Assembly: GCA_947846985.1 (NCBI GenBank)
Contig: CANTUZ010000001.1
Location: 149,450,447-149,514,446 of the forward strand
DNA length: 64,000 nt
Source: Fratercula arctica
Taxonomy: Eukaryota > Chordata > Aves > Charadriiformes > Alcidae
Direction of reading: 5' to 3'
Below are positions 49,835-60,901 of this stretch, piece by piece; position 1 is the first letter of the stretch, and every line of letters begins with the position of its first letter. Below the pieces are notes generated by a model. The model saw only the letters and a list, made by a program, of their open reading frames with translations. It did no database searches and was not told the DNA's origin. Both the position numbers and the translations under genes were made by a program.

Positions 49835-52800
49835 GACACTGTCTGATGTGTCAAAGGGCTAGCTCAGTGCCTCCTTCCAGGAAAAAATGCTTGGACTATT
49901 ACTGAGCAATCACAGTAAACAGTATTTCCCAGGCTAAATCAGAGCCACTGGCTTCCCGGTGCTCAGCACTAGCGGGCAGGGGTGAAAGTAAGAGAGCAGC
50001 AGTGGTCTTTGGATACACTGACAGCTGCTGTGACTCTGATGTCAGCCCATGGGTGGGGGCCAGGATCAGGCCCGGTGAGGGGAACCAGCCTGGGAACACA
50101 GCCCCAGGATGGCTGTGGAGAGGGGGATGGCTTGGTGTGGCCCATGGACAAGCAGGGCAGGACTGCGGGGAGCTGGAGACCAGCTCTGCTGTGATGTCCC
50201 TAAGGCAGGGACTGGCAGCGCCGGGGGCTGAAATGGGCCACAGGCAGTGTGGGGGAACACCGGGGAAGTCGGGTGGGCAGGGCCAGCGAGGTCCATTAGT
50301 GCCCTCAGTGCCTTGAAACCCAGCATGTACAGCTGAGATGTGATGATTTTGGTTATGGAAGTGCTTAGTTTCTTGTTTGGAAGAAGACAGAGCCTGTCTG
50401 TTATCCTTGGGCCATTTATTCAGACCAAGCATTAGCCTACCTGCAGATGTTGGCTGATGCTCCCCCAGAGCTGGTTCACAGTGCCGCAGCCAAAGAGCTG
50501 TGCTGCAGGGTCACAGTGACACTGCTGCTTCCACTCGAGCTGGATGCAGCTGCTTGTGTGAAGCCTGGCACCTCGGCTGATAAAACCCACGATGCGAGAT
50601 CACACAGTGCAGGGTTGGGGGTCTCTCAGGTTGCCTTCACTACTAGGAGCCCTAGGGCCGCGACAAGGAGCCATCTAAGGGGCTCTGCATGCAACCTGCC
50701 CAGCCCCGCAGGTAACAGACCCTGCTCCCACCGAGCCATTCGGATGCTGCTGCACCATGTCCTCTGCTGCAGTGAAGGAAGTTGCGGTGTGCTGCCAACG
50801 CACCAAGCTTGGAGAAGCTTGAAATGCACAAAGACATAATATATGGGCTAATGTCAGTTTAAGCTATTCTGTAAGGAAACCCCATGGATCTGGTCATGTG
50901 TGTACTTATACAAAAGTGACAGAGAGTAGCCCGTATCCTAAAGAAGTGCGCCAAACACTCTTTTGGAGGGTACGCTGCATAAGTATGGATGGGAAAGCCA
51001 GTGGAACTAACACTTTGAAGGATACCACAGCAAATTGATAAGAGATTCAAAGACTGAGTCCTTTTCCAGCCCCTTGTGACCTTCCCATGCCTCCATGCGC
51101 ATAAATAGTAGCTATTCTGTCCTTGGTCACACTGAACTTAAGCTCCAGCCTGTTCATCATGTGAGGGAGCTGGGTGATGTTTCAGGGCAGCTGTGTTTCC
51201 ATTCCTCTGGGCATCCTTGCAGTGGTATCACGTGTTTTACATGTCCTTTGGATACTAGTGCAAAATAGTGAAGAGCAGAGGCTCTGACATAGCATGACCC
51301 TGACTCACAACTAAATTGCTTGGGGACGCTGAAACCCTCCCAAGATGCAATAGCAAACATCAGCCAAAAGAGGAGGCATATTGTATCAGGCCCTTGGCAA
51401 ACAGCTTTCTCCAGGAGCTCTAGAGAGGAAGCACTCTCTTATCTGTCTCAGATCTCCATCGTTTTCTCTGTCTCCAGGTCCGCGGAAGAGTCCAGATGTT
51501 TGACAGACTACCACGTGGAAGGTGAACAGAAGGGTTCAGCTGGTGCCAGGCTCTGAGCACCAGGGGGAAACTAAGAAATTTGAATTACAAAAATCAACCA
51601 GCTGCTATAAACTGATACAGCTCCTTGAAAACTTTATTTGCTTACCTTATCCCTGGCACTGATGGCTGTTAGCATGATCCTTAAAACCAGATGACCAAAC
51701 ATACCATGGCTTCAGGGTTTATTTCTGGAGCAAGCTCGAACAATTTCTCTGCCTGGAGAAAAGAGAAGGAATTAGTCATAAGTCTAAATGCAGTAGTGAA
51801 TCCAGCCTACCTGGCAAAAAAGACAGCTAAGCTTGGGAAGCACCACTTGCATTAGGGCCCCAACCTGTGGTCTTATTCTCATGCTTCAGACTAAATGTTA
51901 TCTTAGGTCTGTTGTTTGACATTGTTTCTGTCCATCTGGGAAAAGCTAAGGCCTAATACACTGAAATCACGAGACTTGTGTATCACCCTTGGTACATCAC
52001 ACATGGTGGCGATGTGGGACAAAGTCATGCAGAGAAGGCAGACAGGATGAATTTTCCTGTCATAGGAGGTCAAGAAGGATGAGGCCATGGATAATGTCTT
52101 TGTTTCATTCAGAAAAACTTAGCCAGCTACAGATTGTCTGGAGACCAGACTGGAGAGGCTGGGCTAAGCAGCCCCTTTCCCTGGCTACCCATTTTCACTC
52201 CGTTTCCATCACCTTTCTCTCTCAGGACTTTGCAGAGAAGCACAGAAGAAAAACCCAAAACAGCAAAAAAACCCAAATAAATGCCGTGACACCAGGCACG
52301 GCCATTGCCCAGCTCTATTTACAGGCCTCTTCCCCCTACAGCTGTGTCTCACCTTGGGCTGTCTCCAGAGCTGGATAACCTTGGGGATACACAAAATCTT
52401 CTTGCAGACTGCTGTGTCCCCAGACTCTTGGCCACCCAAGGTGGGGCACTGGCATCCAGAAGCTATTATAGATGACCACAGGAGCATCACAACAGTACAA
52501 GAAGTATAATGGGGATGGTTCAGTTTGTGGAAGACCAAAAGGAGCTACAAATAAAGCCCACTGCAAACTGCCCGCTGCCACCACCTCTTTTCAGTGCACT
52601 GGTACAGGCAGTTGTATCACCTCGAAGTGGCTGTGCCAACATGGTGGCTTCTTCCTCTTGATTGCTGCCTGTGCTGCCATCTTCTTGCTGTACAACTAAA
52701 ACCACCAGAGCATCTGTTTTTACAGGACGCAACTCTGGACATTGCAATTATGAACATCATGTTCATCAGGCTTGCCTGCTTTCTGGCTAATTTTCCTTCA

Positions 52801-53859
52801 CAGTGAGGTTTCACTCATGCTAGCCAATCGTCACAAAATATTGCTGGAACCTGAAACTTAGGAGCCTAAGCATCATTACTGTAACAGATATATGGGAGTC
52901 AGAGTCCCACCAGTTCAAGGAGACTTCAGCTGCTCAAAAACAGGGTTTGAAAACATGTACCCTCTAGTTTTAACATCAAAACAAATACCCAAACAATACA
53001 CCAAAGAGAAGCACAAACCATCTGACTGTATGTGTCTTTCCAGTCTTTATCTATGCCACAAAAATGCTCCTGTGACTGACTGTGCATGAACAAAAGCAGC
53101 CAGCTAAGGCAAAGCACGCTTTAATTGCACATATGGACAAAAGAAAAAACTAAGAGTGAGCTCAGAGATAATAGCTTTCAACTTCTCAGTCTTACCATCA
53201 AGGCTCCTGCAGGACTTCTCGCATCAGGAAGACTGAATTTGCAGCAGCACAAGGATCAGATTAACACAGCTTCTCCTTGTTTCATCACTCCACCTCCACC
53301 CCAAAAGCAAAAGCCACACCTTGCAGATTCCCCTTCTTGTATCCACTGCCAGAAGATACTTGATGCTTTCATCTCTGCCAGCTGCTGCTCCTTTCTGCTC
53401 CTGACCTAATGCAGCTGGTGAGGCAGCAGGGAAGGCAATCCTATGAAAAACACATTTAGTGCTTTCAGGACATACTACAGGTAATGTGTGATTTTTTTTC
53501 ACTAGGATATCTATTCTTCAACTGCAAAAGATGTACCATGATTCAGAAATGAGTAGGTGTGGATTGTAGCTGAAGGCACAAGAGAATAATTGAATTGCCT
53601 CTCCCTTACCTAGCCAAAGGTCTCATCTTCAATTTTACCTTAGCTACCAGCTAATGCACCAGCTACATTTTGATAATGACTTGCTTCCACAGCCTCTGGG
53701 AAACCACAAATTGATCCTGATGTGTGAAACCCCTGACTGTTGATATCAAGTTGTTAATATGCTTTTTACAAATCAGCAGCACTCCAAATCCATCCATTTT
53801 CCCCATCTGTGAATTTGCAGGCATCCTTTCACTGCAGCAAACTGTGGCAGCTGGCCTTA

Positions 53860-53860
<1 letters not shown>
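49835..53860. other. Intergenic; no gene recognised
   Basis: GC content rises near 49970-50330 and 50450-50830, giving several open frames on both strands with no recognisable domain. A short frame at 52472-52699 has a Cys pattern like one half of an LDL-receptor class A module followed by a hydrophobic end. It is discussed separately and not called as a gene. No RNA gene or interspersed repeat was identified. Confidence 0.45.

Positions 53861-53890
<30 letters not shown>
53861..53890 (+). repeat. Poly(A) run, 30 A
   Basis: This is thirty consecutive A. The upstream sequence (about 53700-53860) shows no recognisable retrocopied gene, so it is recorded as a homopolymer and not as a retrogene tail. 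Confidence 0.9.
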
Positions 53891-53894
<4 letters not shown>

Positions 53895-54994
53895 GAAATT
53901 GGGGCTGTAACAGCTAGAAGAGAAGGAATGAATTTGGGTGATCACCTGGCTGCCAACCACAGGCTGGCCTTCCTTTCAGTTTAACCTTTGTATCTATGAA
54001 GAACCATGAGTCGTGGGCTGGGTAATGGGAAGGTAGCTCCTATCTGCCTTCCCCTGCTCTCTGTCCTTGTGCAGTTCTGTTTCTTTCTTGTTAATTGGCT
54101 CAAACAAGATTTCCCCCGAGACTTGGGCAGTTGTATCATCAGCCAGTAATCCACTAATTCCCTTGGACACGCAAGAGTCCCTCGTGTGCTACTCTACAAC
54201 TGCATTTTGCAAGTGTTGCATTCCTCCGTGATACACCAAATCGATGTTATGTTGTGATCAAAGACGTCCTTGTCCTCGGAGCAAATTTCCAGCAGAGTTA
54301 GGGTATTTGGCTGCACAGTACACCATACATTTGAACAGCAAAAATTCTCAAGATGTCACCATCTAAACAAAAAGCCTTTGGAAATTAAACATTTTTTCTC
54401 ACAGGGGACAGGCTTTGATACATTGCTGAAGAAATCAGCGCAAAGCACGTTCTGAAAGTCAAAGTGATTTACCTAGACTTTCACAAGAAGGAGGGCAGCT
54501 GTAATTGGTATCAGAGCCTTCTTATGTCATGCTAGGAATCTGTATGTTAATAACTAAATATTTGTCATTAAGTAAGAAAGAGTGGATTTCTGGTTTTAAC
54601 ATCTCAGCCAGTGTTACCGGGAAGCAAGGACTTCACCGCTCCTTTTTCACTTAAGCAACGCCTAAGCTGGGAGCAGCCAGGGAAGATTTTTTTTTTTTTA
54701 ACTGCCTCAGCATGATGTTGGTCTGTACTAGACAGCAGTGACTTCACTGAGGTTCACACATCTAGCGAGTGATATCTTATATCAGGAGTTCATAAAAACT
54801 AGACCTGAGAAGTTACTTGTTAAAATACCTAATCAAAGAGGCTGAAGATCCAAGTGAAAAGGCTTTCCTGTCAGATTTCCCTGAGAACCTTCTCAGGCAT
54901 AAAATAAAATGTGCAAGGTAGAGGTGTATCATCACCTGTCAGTATGCTTAAAGCTGTTACCACATCTTACATGGCATCCTGAACCGATGTTGAT
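53891..54994. other. Intergenic; no gene recognised
   Basis: This is AT-rich sequence with a short T run near 54690. No exon, RNA gene or repeat family was recognised. Confidence 0.5.
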
Positions 54995-55114
54995 AATCAT
55001 AGAATGGTTCAGGTTAGAAGGGACTTTAAAGATCATCTAGTTCCAACTCCCCTGCCATGGGCAGGGACACCTCCCACTAGACCAGGCTGCTCAAAGCCCC
55101 ATCCAGCCTGGTCA
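54995..55114 (-). mobile_element. CR1 LINE 3'-end fragment, about 120 bp
   Basis: The plus strand reads the complement of the CR1 terminus: ATCATAGAATGGTTCAGGTT, then GGGACTTTAAAGATCATCTA, then CCATGGGCAGGGACACCTCC and CTAGACCAGGCTGCTCAAAG. It is the same region as the right end of the 36326-36806 copy. Only the 3' UTR end survives. Confidence 0.9.
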
Positions 55115-56224
55115 ACAGGAAAATAATGATTTTCCTGTTACATTACCAAGTTCTTTATTCCTAGCATAGTGGTGAGTATCTAGAGGGCACAAAGACCCGT
55201 GTCCTGAATTGCACAATTTTGAGTATTATGAGTGTTTTCAATGTCTTCCTCCTTGAAGAGGACCAAAAAGAGCTGCTGAAAGACTCAAGACCTTTGAAAC
55301 TTCATTGTTCCCCTAAAGGCTCCAAGGAATAATGTCCTTCCTGAGTCTAAACCACAAAGGTCCATCCACACCTTTGTGTACATTTGGGGGATCATTTCTA
55401 AAAAGACTGAGCATGAGTCCTGCTTTGCAAGAGTAAAAGGCATGCAAGTATCCCTATAGCTTAACATGTCTGTGGACTTCAGGCTCCATGTGGCAAGTGG
55501 ACACCAGCTTCTGTCTGGGCCCTGGCCTCCTCCCAGCACATCGCCTTCATCCTAGTCTCTCTGCAGCCCAGAATGGAGGGGCCACTTTCTCTCAGGGCAC
55601 TGGGGTTCACCCATGTTTAAAGAAAAAGAAGTCCTGCTTTTGAAGCAGCTTTCATGCCCTGGAGAGCACATTTTAATTGTACTAAAACAGGAGGTCACTA
55701 GATGGCCTCATAACCTCAGAGATTTGGGCAGAGCCAGGCTTATGCTATGTAATCGCCAGATTTATTTTTAAAAACCTGGCACCCCAAGTGCTGCAGGACT
55801 TACGATCATCACCTCAGGCAATGCACAAGAGCCTTTTCAAAACACACCATGTGAAATGTGGGACATTTTGTCCCATAGGGAAGCTAGAGAGCATGGGTAA
55901 GAGAAACACGAAGAGGGGAAAACAGAGGTGCAACTTGCTTGTGGGACGTATGTGGTACTAGAGCACTGGCTGGATGGTCTTTTGGTGGTCAGTACCTTCA
56001 ATAGCTGTTGCTGTTACAAAGGCATCAGGACACCTTGGCTACGCCATACCACGTTTGACAGTGGCCTTGATCTGCTGTGCAGAGGAAGAAAACAAAAAGG
56101 TCTTATTTTCACTGCTGTGAAATTTGTTTACGTGTTATTACTCCTTTTCCTACATGGATTTTTATTACCATTTTAAAATACAGAGCTAGTTTACATTGAC
56201 TCAAGTCTTTTAAAAAAGTAATTT
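55115..56224. other. Intergenic; no gene recognised
   Basis: No exon, RNA gene or additional repeat was recognised between the two CR1 fragments. Confidence 0.5.
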
Positions 56225-56990
56225 ATAGAATTGTCTAGGTTGGAAGGGACCTTTAAGATCAAGTCCAACAGCAAACCTAAGACTGTAAAGTCCACCACTA
56301 AACCATGTCCTTCAGCACCATGTCTGCCCATCTTTTAAATACCTCCAGGGATAGTGACTCAACCACTTCCCTGGGCAGCCTGTTCCAATGCTTGATAACC
56401 CTTTTGGTGAAGAAATTCTTCCTAATATCCAGTCTAAACCTCCCCTGGTGCAACTTAAGGCCATTTCCTCATGTCCCATCTCCTGTTGCTTGAGAGAAGA
56501 GACCGACTCCCACCTTGCTACAACCACCTTTCAGAAAGCGATAAGGTCTCTCCTCAGCCTCCTTTTCCCCAGGCCAAACAACCCCAGCTCCCTCAGCCGC
56601 TCCTCACAAGACTTGCTCTCCAGACCCCTCACCAGCTTCGTTGCCCTTCTCTGGACACACTCCAGCACCAAAATGTCTCTCTGGTAGTGAGGGGCCCAAA
56701 ACTGAACACAGTATTCGAGTTGGGGCCTCCCCAGTGCTGAGGACTGGGGGACAATCACTTCCCTAGTCCTGCTGGCCACAGGATGCCTGACACGGGCCCA
56801 GGATGCTGTTGACCTTCTTGTCTGCCTGGGCTCACTGCCAGCTCATATTCAGCTGGCTGTCGACCAACACCCCCAGGTCGTTTTCCACCGGGCAGGTTTC
56901 CAGCCGCTCTTCCCCAAGCCCGTAGCGCTGCATGGGGTTGTTGTGGCCCGAGTGCTGGACCTGGCACTTGCCCTCGTTGAACCATTTAAA
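56225..56990 (-). mobile_element. CR1 LINE fragment, about 770 bp, with ORF2 C-terminal remnant
   Basis: On the minus strand the element covers the end of the CR1 ORF2 reverse transcriptase and the 3' UTR. Recognisable pieces, in sense order, are FNEGKCQVQHSGHNNPMQRY (after about 56990), a [14 protein letters not shown] segment, [19 protein letters not shown], and [20 protein letters not shown]. These fall in different frames separated by frameshifts and stops, so the copy is dead. The 3' end near 56225 keeps an ATTCTATA-like tail. The 5' truncation falls at about 56985-56990, immediately beside the GC-rich promoter of ETFBKMT. Confidence 0.93.
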
Positions 56991-56999
56991 GGGAGCAGG

Positions 57000-57720
57000 A
57001 CCGGAGCACGCACACGACGCTGACCGAGGCCTGGACTCAGGGAGGGGCGGGCCCGAAGCGCTGCGGCGCGGACAAAACCCAACCCCAAGCACCAGCGGAG
57101 ACTGCCGGGACGGGAGCCGGGACGGAGGCCACTCGCTTCGCGCTACTGCTCCTTTAAGGGCGGGCGGAGAGCCCGGCCCCCCTCGGCCCAGCCCGGCCCG
57201 GCCCCCGCGCAGTGCAGCGGGGCGGAGGGAAGCGGCGGCCGGGAGCAGCAGGTAGGTGTGGGCCGGGCGCTCCCCGGTCTCGGCCCCGGCCCCGGTCCCG
57301 CCCCGGCGGGGGGCGGTGCGGCCGGGGCTGGGCGGGGGTGGGGCGGGCGGCCCGGACGGGTTAGGCCCGGAGCGGCCTGCGCGGGGCAGGACGGCCCGGC
57401 CCGGACCAGGCGGTAGAGATGGCCCCGGTGCTGGCCTTCCCCTTGTTCGTGCCCCCTCCCTCGGAAGCTGGCGGCCGCTTTGCAGAGGGGTGCCCAGGCC
57501 GGGGTGACGGACAGGGGGGTGTCTGGGTGGGAGCGGTCTGGATGGGTCTGGCTCGGCCCGGGGCGCGGGCGGGTCGCTGGTGGTGGCGGGGCTGGGTGAC
57601 AGCGGGGCTGGGTGACAGCGGCCTGTTTGCCTCCCTCCCTCTCTCCCTCCCTCCCCGAGGCAGGCAGCCTTGGCCTTGGTTCGGCCTGGCTTTCCCCGAT
57701 GGGAAACGTGGGGCCAGCAC
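57000..57720 (+). promoter_or_regulatory. ETFBKMT: CpG island and promoter of ETFBKMT
   Basis: This block of about 700 bp is dense in CpG and GC-rich, and begins at the edge of the CR1 remnant. GC boxes of SP1 type occur at 57158-57167 (GGGCGGGCGG) and 57219-57225 (GGGGCGG). No TATA box is evident, as is usual for housekeeping mitochondrial genes. Transcription is inferred to start shortly upstream of the donor at 57252. A 16-bp unit (GCGGGGCTGGGTGACA) is duplicated in tandem at 57586-57617. Confidence 0.7.
57168..57251 (+). other. ETFBKMT: Probable non-coding first exon of ETFBKMT (5' limit uncertain)
   Basis: The sequence GGGAGCAGCAG is followed by GTAGGTGT, a near-consensus splice donor at 57252, at the centre of the CpG island. 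Read as the end of a 5' UTR exon, it would splice to an acceptor upstream of the coding exon at 60582. The 5' end given is a guess based on the GC-box positions. Transcript data would be needed to place it. Confidence 0.5.
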
Positions 57721-57749
57721 GGTTATGCTTTCAAAGGCACCTGCTGCTC

Positions 57750-57786
57750 TTTTTTTTTTTTTTTTTAAAAAAAAAGAAAAAAAAAA
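57750..57786 (+). repeat. Adjacent T17 and A-rich homopolymers
   Basis: Seventeen T are followed by nine A, one G and ten A. The two halves can pair as a perfect hairpin or cruciform. It is a likely length-variable site inside ETFBKMT intron 1. Confidence 0.85.
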
Positions 57787-59279
57787 TTAAATTGCACGGA
57801 AAATTATATAATTTTTTTTGGTGGATTTTGCTTGGTTTCGTCCCGTTTCCCAAGTTCTGCTCGCCCACTGGTTTTTATTCCCAATGAGATGGGAAGGCTG
57901 GGAGTGTCACAACGCAAGGGTATCTGTCCCGACGCCTTCCTGCAGTAAACGCTTCAGCTCAGTTTGGCATTCAGGCATTCAGAGCACGGAGCTCTTGGCA
58001 GATATTTCTCTACTGGCAGTTAATTTGAAAAGAGTAACCGTCGTGACAGGCAATGCAAAATATCTCAGCCCTGCTAATTTGCAGCAATTCGTGGGGAAAA
58101 ACCGGCATACAGCTTTAGCTGACAAGATTTATATCTTTGATTTCAGTTAACTTCATGCTTCCCTTAGGCAGATGGGGATTATATAGTTCTGCCTTCAAGA
58201 AGGCAGGCATTTGTTAATTATATTCATTAATTACATGGACTCTGCTGAATGGCGTTCTCAAATGTGGAAAAAGGCAAATTGTTCAGTCACAGGTATTCAC
58301 GTGTAACAAAACCACAAAGCCTTTAGCCAATGATTTGAACTAAGACTTAACTGGACTATCAGCCTAAATAGCAAAGCGTTACAGAAGTTCACAGCTTAAC
58401 ATTTTAGTAAAGGAACAAACTGAATCCAGTACCTAGAACAGAGTCCAGCACACAACAAAAATGCCACTAAACATATAGGAACTTTTACTAAAGATCCTGA
58501 CAGATAAACTGAAGTAATGAAATATGACCTTGTTTTGTTAGCATATTTTTCTTGTTCTCCCTTTGTCTAGTTTTTGAAGGATTACCTGCACAGCTCTAGA
58601 CTGCAAAGCTGGCCACAATTCTGTTGTGAAAACTTGGCAGGGGTGGGCTGAAGTTGATTTTCTTCATGCACCATTCCGCTTTTTCATGAAAACCAGTACA
58701 GAAGAGAGAAAACAATCGCAAAATAGAGTGCAGTTTCCCTTGTGTCTGTTTGTACTTGCAGTCTTACTGTTGTGGAAGCACAAGCCTTAAATGCTTCTCC
58801 GGTCATCAGCTTAGGGGGAGGTTCAAAAGCTGTGACCTGAAGCATGTAAGTCCAAGTTATTGAAAAGAAGTTAGAGAGAGTAACATGAGGAAGGAAACAG
58901 TTGCTCTTTCTTCAGGACACCGCTTGGTAAGGATACTTACAGGATCAGCGTCAGAAAGACCTAGGGTCTGCAGGAGATGGTGGATGAGGAGAATACGGTG
59001 ATGGTGATGAAGTGCTGAGAGGCTCTTCTTCATTTGCCTGTCAGCTGAGTGCTGCGGCTCTCCACACTCCATTCTCCTGATTCTTAAATGAGTCTAAACT
59101 CTGGTGTAACAATCTTCCATTCCGCTTTTCTTCACTGCTGGTGACCTGAAAACTGGCCTTGAGTGGTATCAGAAGGCCTTTGAGTGTGAGCTCATCTAGT
59201 CTGAATGTCTCACCTTTTAAAAACTTAATTTTCTTTAATGTGTTGGATTCATTTTCTCTCTCTTTAGACAGCTTGGAGT

Positions 59280-59750
59280 GAGGGACGTTGAGGTGCTGGA
59301 GCGGCCCAGAGAAGGGCCACAAACCTGGTGAGGGCTCTAGAGCACGTCTTATGAGGAGCAGTTGAGGGAACTGGGGTTGTTTAGTCTGGAGGGAAGGAGG
59401 CTGAGGGGAGACCTTATCGCTCTCTACAACTCCCTGAAAGGAGGTTGTAGCGAGGTGGGGGTTGGTCTCTTCTCCCAAGTAACAAGTGGTAGCATGAGAA
59501 GGAATAGCCTCAAGTTGCACCAGGGGAGGTTTAGATTGGATATTAGGAAAAATTTCTTCAGTAAAAGGGTTATCAAACATTGCAACAGACTGCCCAGGGA
59601 AGTGGTTGAGTCGCCATCCCTGGAGGTATTTAAAAGACGTGTAAATGTGGTGCTGAGGGACATGGTTTAGTGGTAAGTTGGCAGTGCTAGGTTAATGGTT
59701 GGATTTGATGATCTAGTTTAGTCTCTTCCAACCAAAATGATTCAATGTCT
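59280..59750 (+). mobile_element. CR1 LINE 3' fragment, about 470 bp
   Basis: The sense CR1 3' region lies on the plus strand, in the same orientation as ETFBKMT. One frame reads the C-terminal ORF2 remnant, with [20 protein letters not shown] followed by the conserved basic Phe/Arg region and [17 protein letters not shown]. It then passes into the 3' UTR with GGATTTGATGATCTAGTTTA and CTTCCAACCAAAATGATTCA. This reading frame is intact over about 100 codons, so the copy may be younger than the others. It is 5'-truncated and cannot move by itself. Confidence 0.93.
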
Positions 59751-60449
59751 ATATAGTTTCTCACGGAGAGTGGGCTACAGTGGTAGCATCCACCTGAGTG
59801 TTGCACCATAAGACTAACTTTAAAATACAGACTGAATTGCAACAAATTGGGAGTATTCTGATTAAGATCAGTTCTTGGGGATTTTTTTTTTTTTTTTTCT
59901 TTTCATTTTGGAGCTGGCAGCCTGACAAGTTTGAGGGAGAAAAAGTCTTTTGAGGAAATCCGTTAATTGCTCGACTTTAAAAAGATGCTTTCATATAAAA
60001 GATTCATCACCATTATAAAACTTGTAATTAATGGTGTCTCACAAGCAACCTACTGATAACCTTTGCAATGCCCATAGGTCCTGCAATGCCAGAGCCGCAC
60101 TGCAAAATCTTAATATTCAATGGAATAACCTTAAATGGGAGTAGCTTGCTGTATGTATATCTTCAAGGCAGAGGGAGGGAGATGTTAAAAGGCTGCATGT
60201 TTTTTAGCTCTATCTGCTGTCCCACTAACTGGTTGTTTCTCATGGGATATACTTAGAGCACCCTCATGAATGGGTCTCTTCATAGCTTCTTCCTTAAATA
60301 CTACTACTTTCAGACTTCAGAGCCTCTTTGGGCAGGGACAAAACACGCATTCATGGTCACGCAACAGCACATCAATCTAAAGCCCTGGTGGTGCATAGCC
60401 TTGAAGTCACTGAAGAAACAACACTTACGTAGCATTGTTCTCCTTTCAG

Positions 60450-60581
60450 GAATTGTCATCTATCACTACAAAAATCAACATCCTTTGAGTTTGTTTCAAG
60501 CTTTCTGCCTCATCACCTGCTGTGGTCATCAGATAAGCTGTGCTCTGAGCTCTCCTGGGGAGGGTTTGACCCTGGGGAGAC
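60450..60581 (+). other. ETFBKMT: Probable 5' UTR portion of ETFBKMT exon 2
   Basis: This follows a good acceptor (polypyrimidine CTCCTTTCAG ending at 60449) and runs to the start codon. An in-frame TGA at 60567-60569, four codons before the ATG, blocks any N-terminal extension in this exon and supports the chosen start. Confidence 0.5.
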
Positions 60582-60901
60582 ATGGCCTTCCGCGGCTGGA
60601 AGCGTCTCCTCCTCTTGGGCAGGCAGAACACCTTTGCCAAGGCTTGGAGGAGCAGGAGGGGAGTCCCCTCTCTGCACTGGAAACGCTGCTGCCATTGGAG
60701 TGCTGGCAAGTCTCTGGACCCTGAGGTGAGAGCGTTTTTGGAGGAGAACACAGAGGTTACCAGCAGTGGGCACCTGACGCCAGAGATACGACTGCGCCTC
60801 CTCACCCCTCGCTGCAAGTTCTGGAAGGAAAAACCTGACCTGTGGCCTTACGGGGACCCTTTCTGGGCAATTTACTGGCCAGGAGGCCAGGCCCTCTCCA
60901 G
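60582..60901 (+). CDS. ETFBKMT: ETFBKMT first coding exon: mitochondrial presequence and N-terminal region
   Basis: ETFBKMT (METTL20) is a mitochondrial matrix methyltransferase. It uses S-adenosylmethionine to methylate lysines of the electron-transfer flavoprotein beta subunit, lowering electron transfer from acyl-CoA dehydrogenases. The exon codes residues 1-106 and two bases of residue 107. Residues 1-45 hold about eleven Arg or Lys and no Asp or Glu, as expected for a matrix-targeting presequence. From residue 45 the sequence is family-specific, including FLEENTEVTSSGHLTPEIRL, LLTPRCKFW and WPYGDPFWAIYWPGGQALSR, which precedes the Rossmann fold. The ATG sits in GACATGG context with an in-frame stop just upstream. 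The exon ends CTCTCCAG before GTACAC, a usable donor at 60902. Its phase 2 end joins perfectly to the exon at 63831. The roughly 262-residue human protein is matched here only in its first part. Confidence 0.95.

Larger units (their letters stand above)
57252..60449 (+). other. ETFBKMT: Probable ETFBKMT intron 1
   Basis: It runs from the donor GTAGGT to the acceptor TTCTCCTTTCAG ending at 60449. It includes the downstream part of the CpG island, a T17-A9-G-A10 block (57750-57786), a CR1 copy (59280-59750) and a T-rich run near 59882-59899. No coding exon was recognised inside it. The acceptor choice is an inference, since other AG dinucleotides lie between it and the start codon. Confidence 0.5.

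Noticed and set aside
53700..53890. Processed pseudogene ending in the A30 tract
   Set aside because: No gene-like sequence was recognised upstream of the poly(A), and no target-site duplication was seen.
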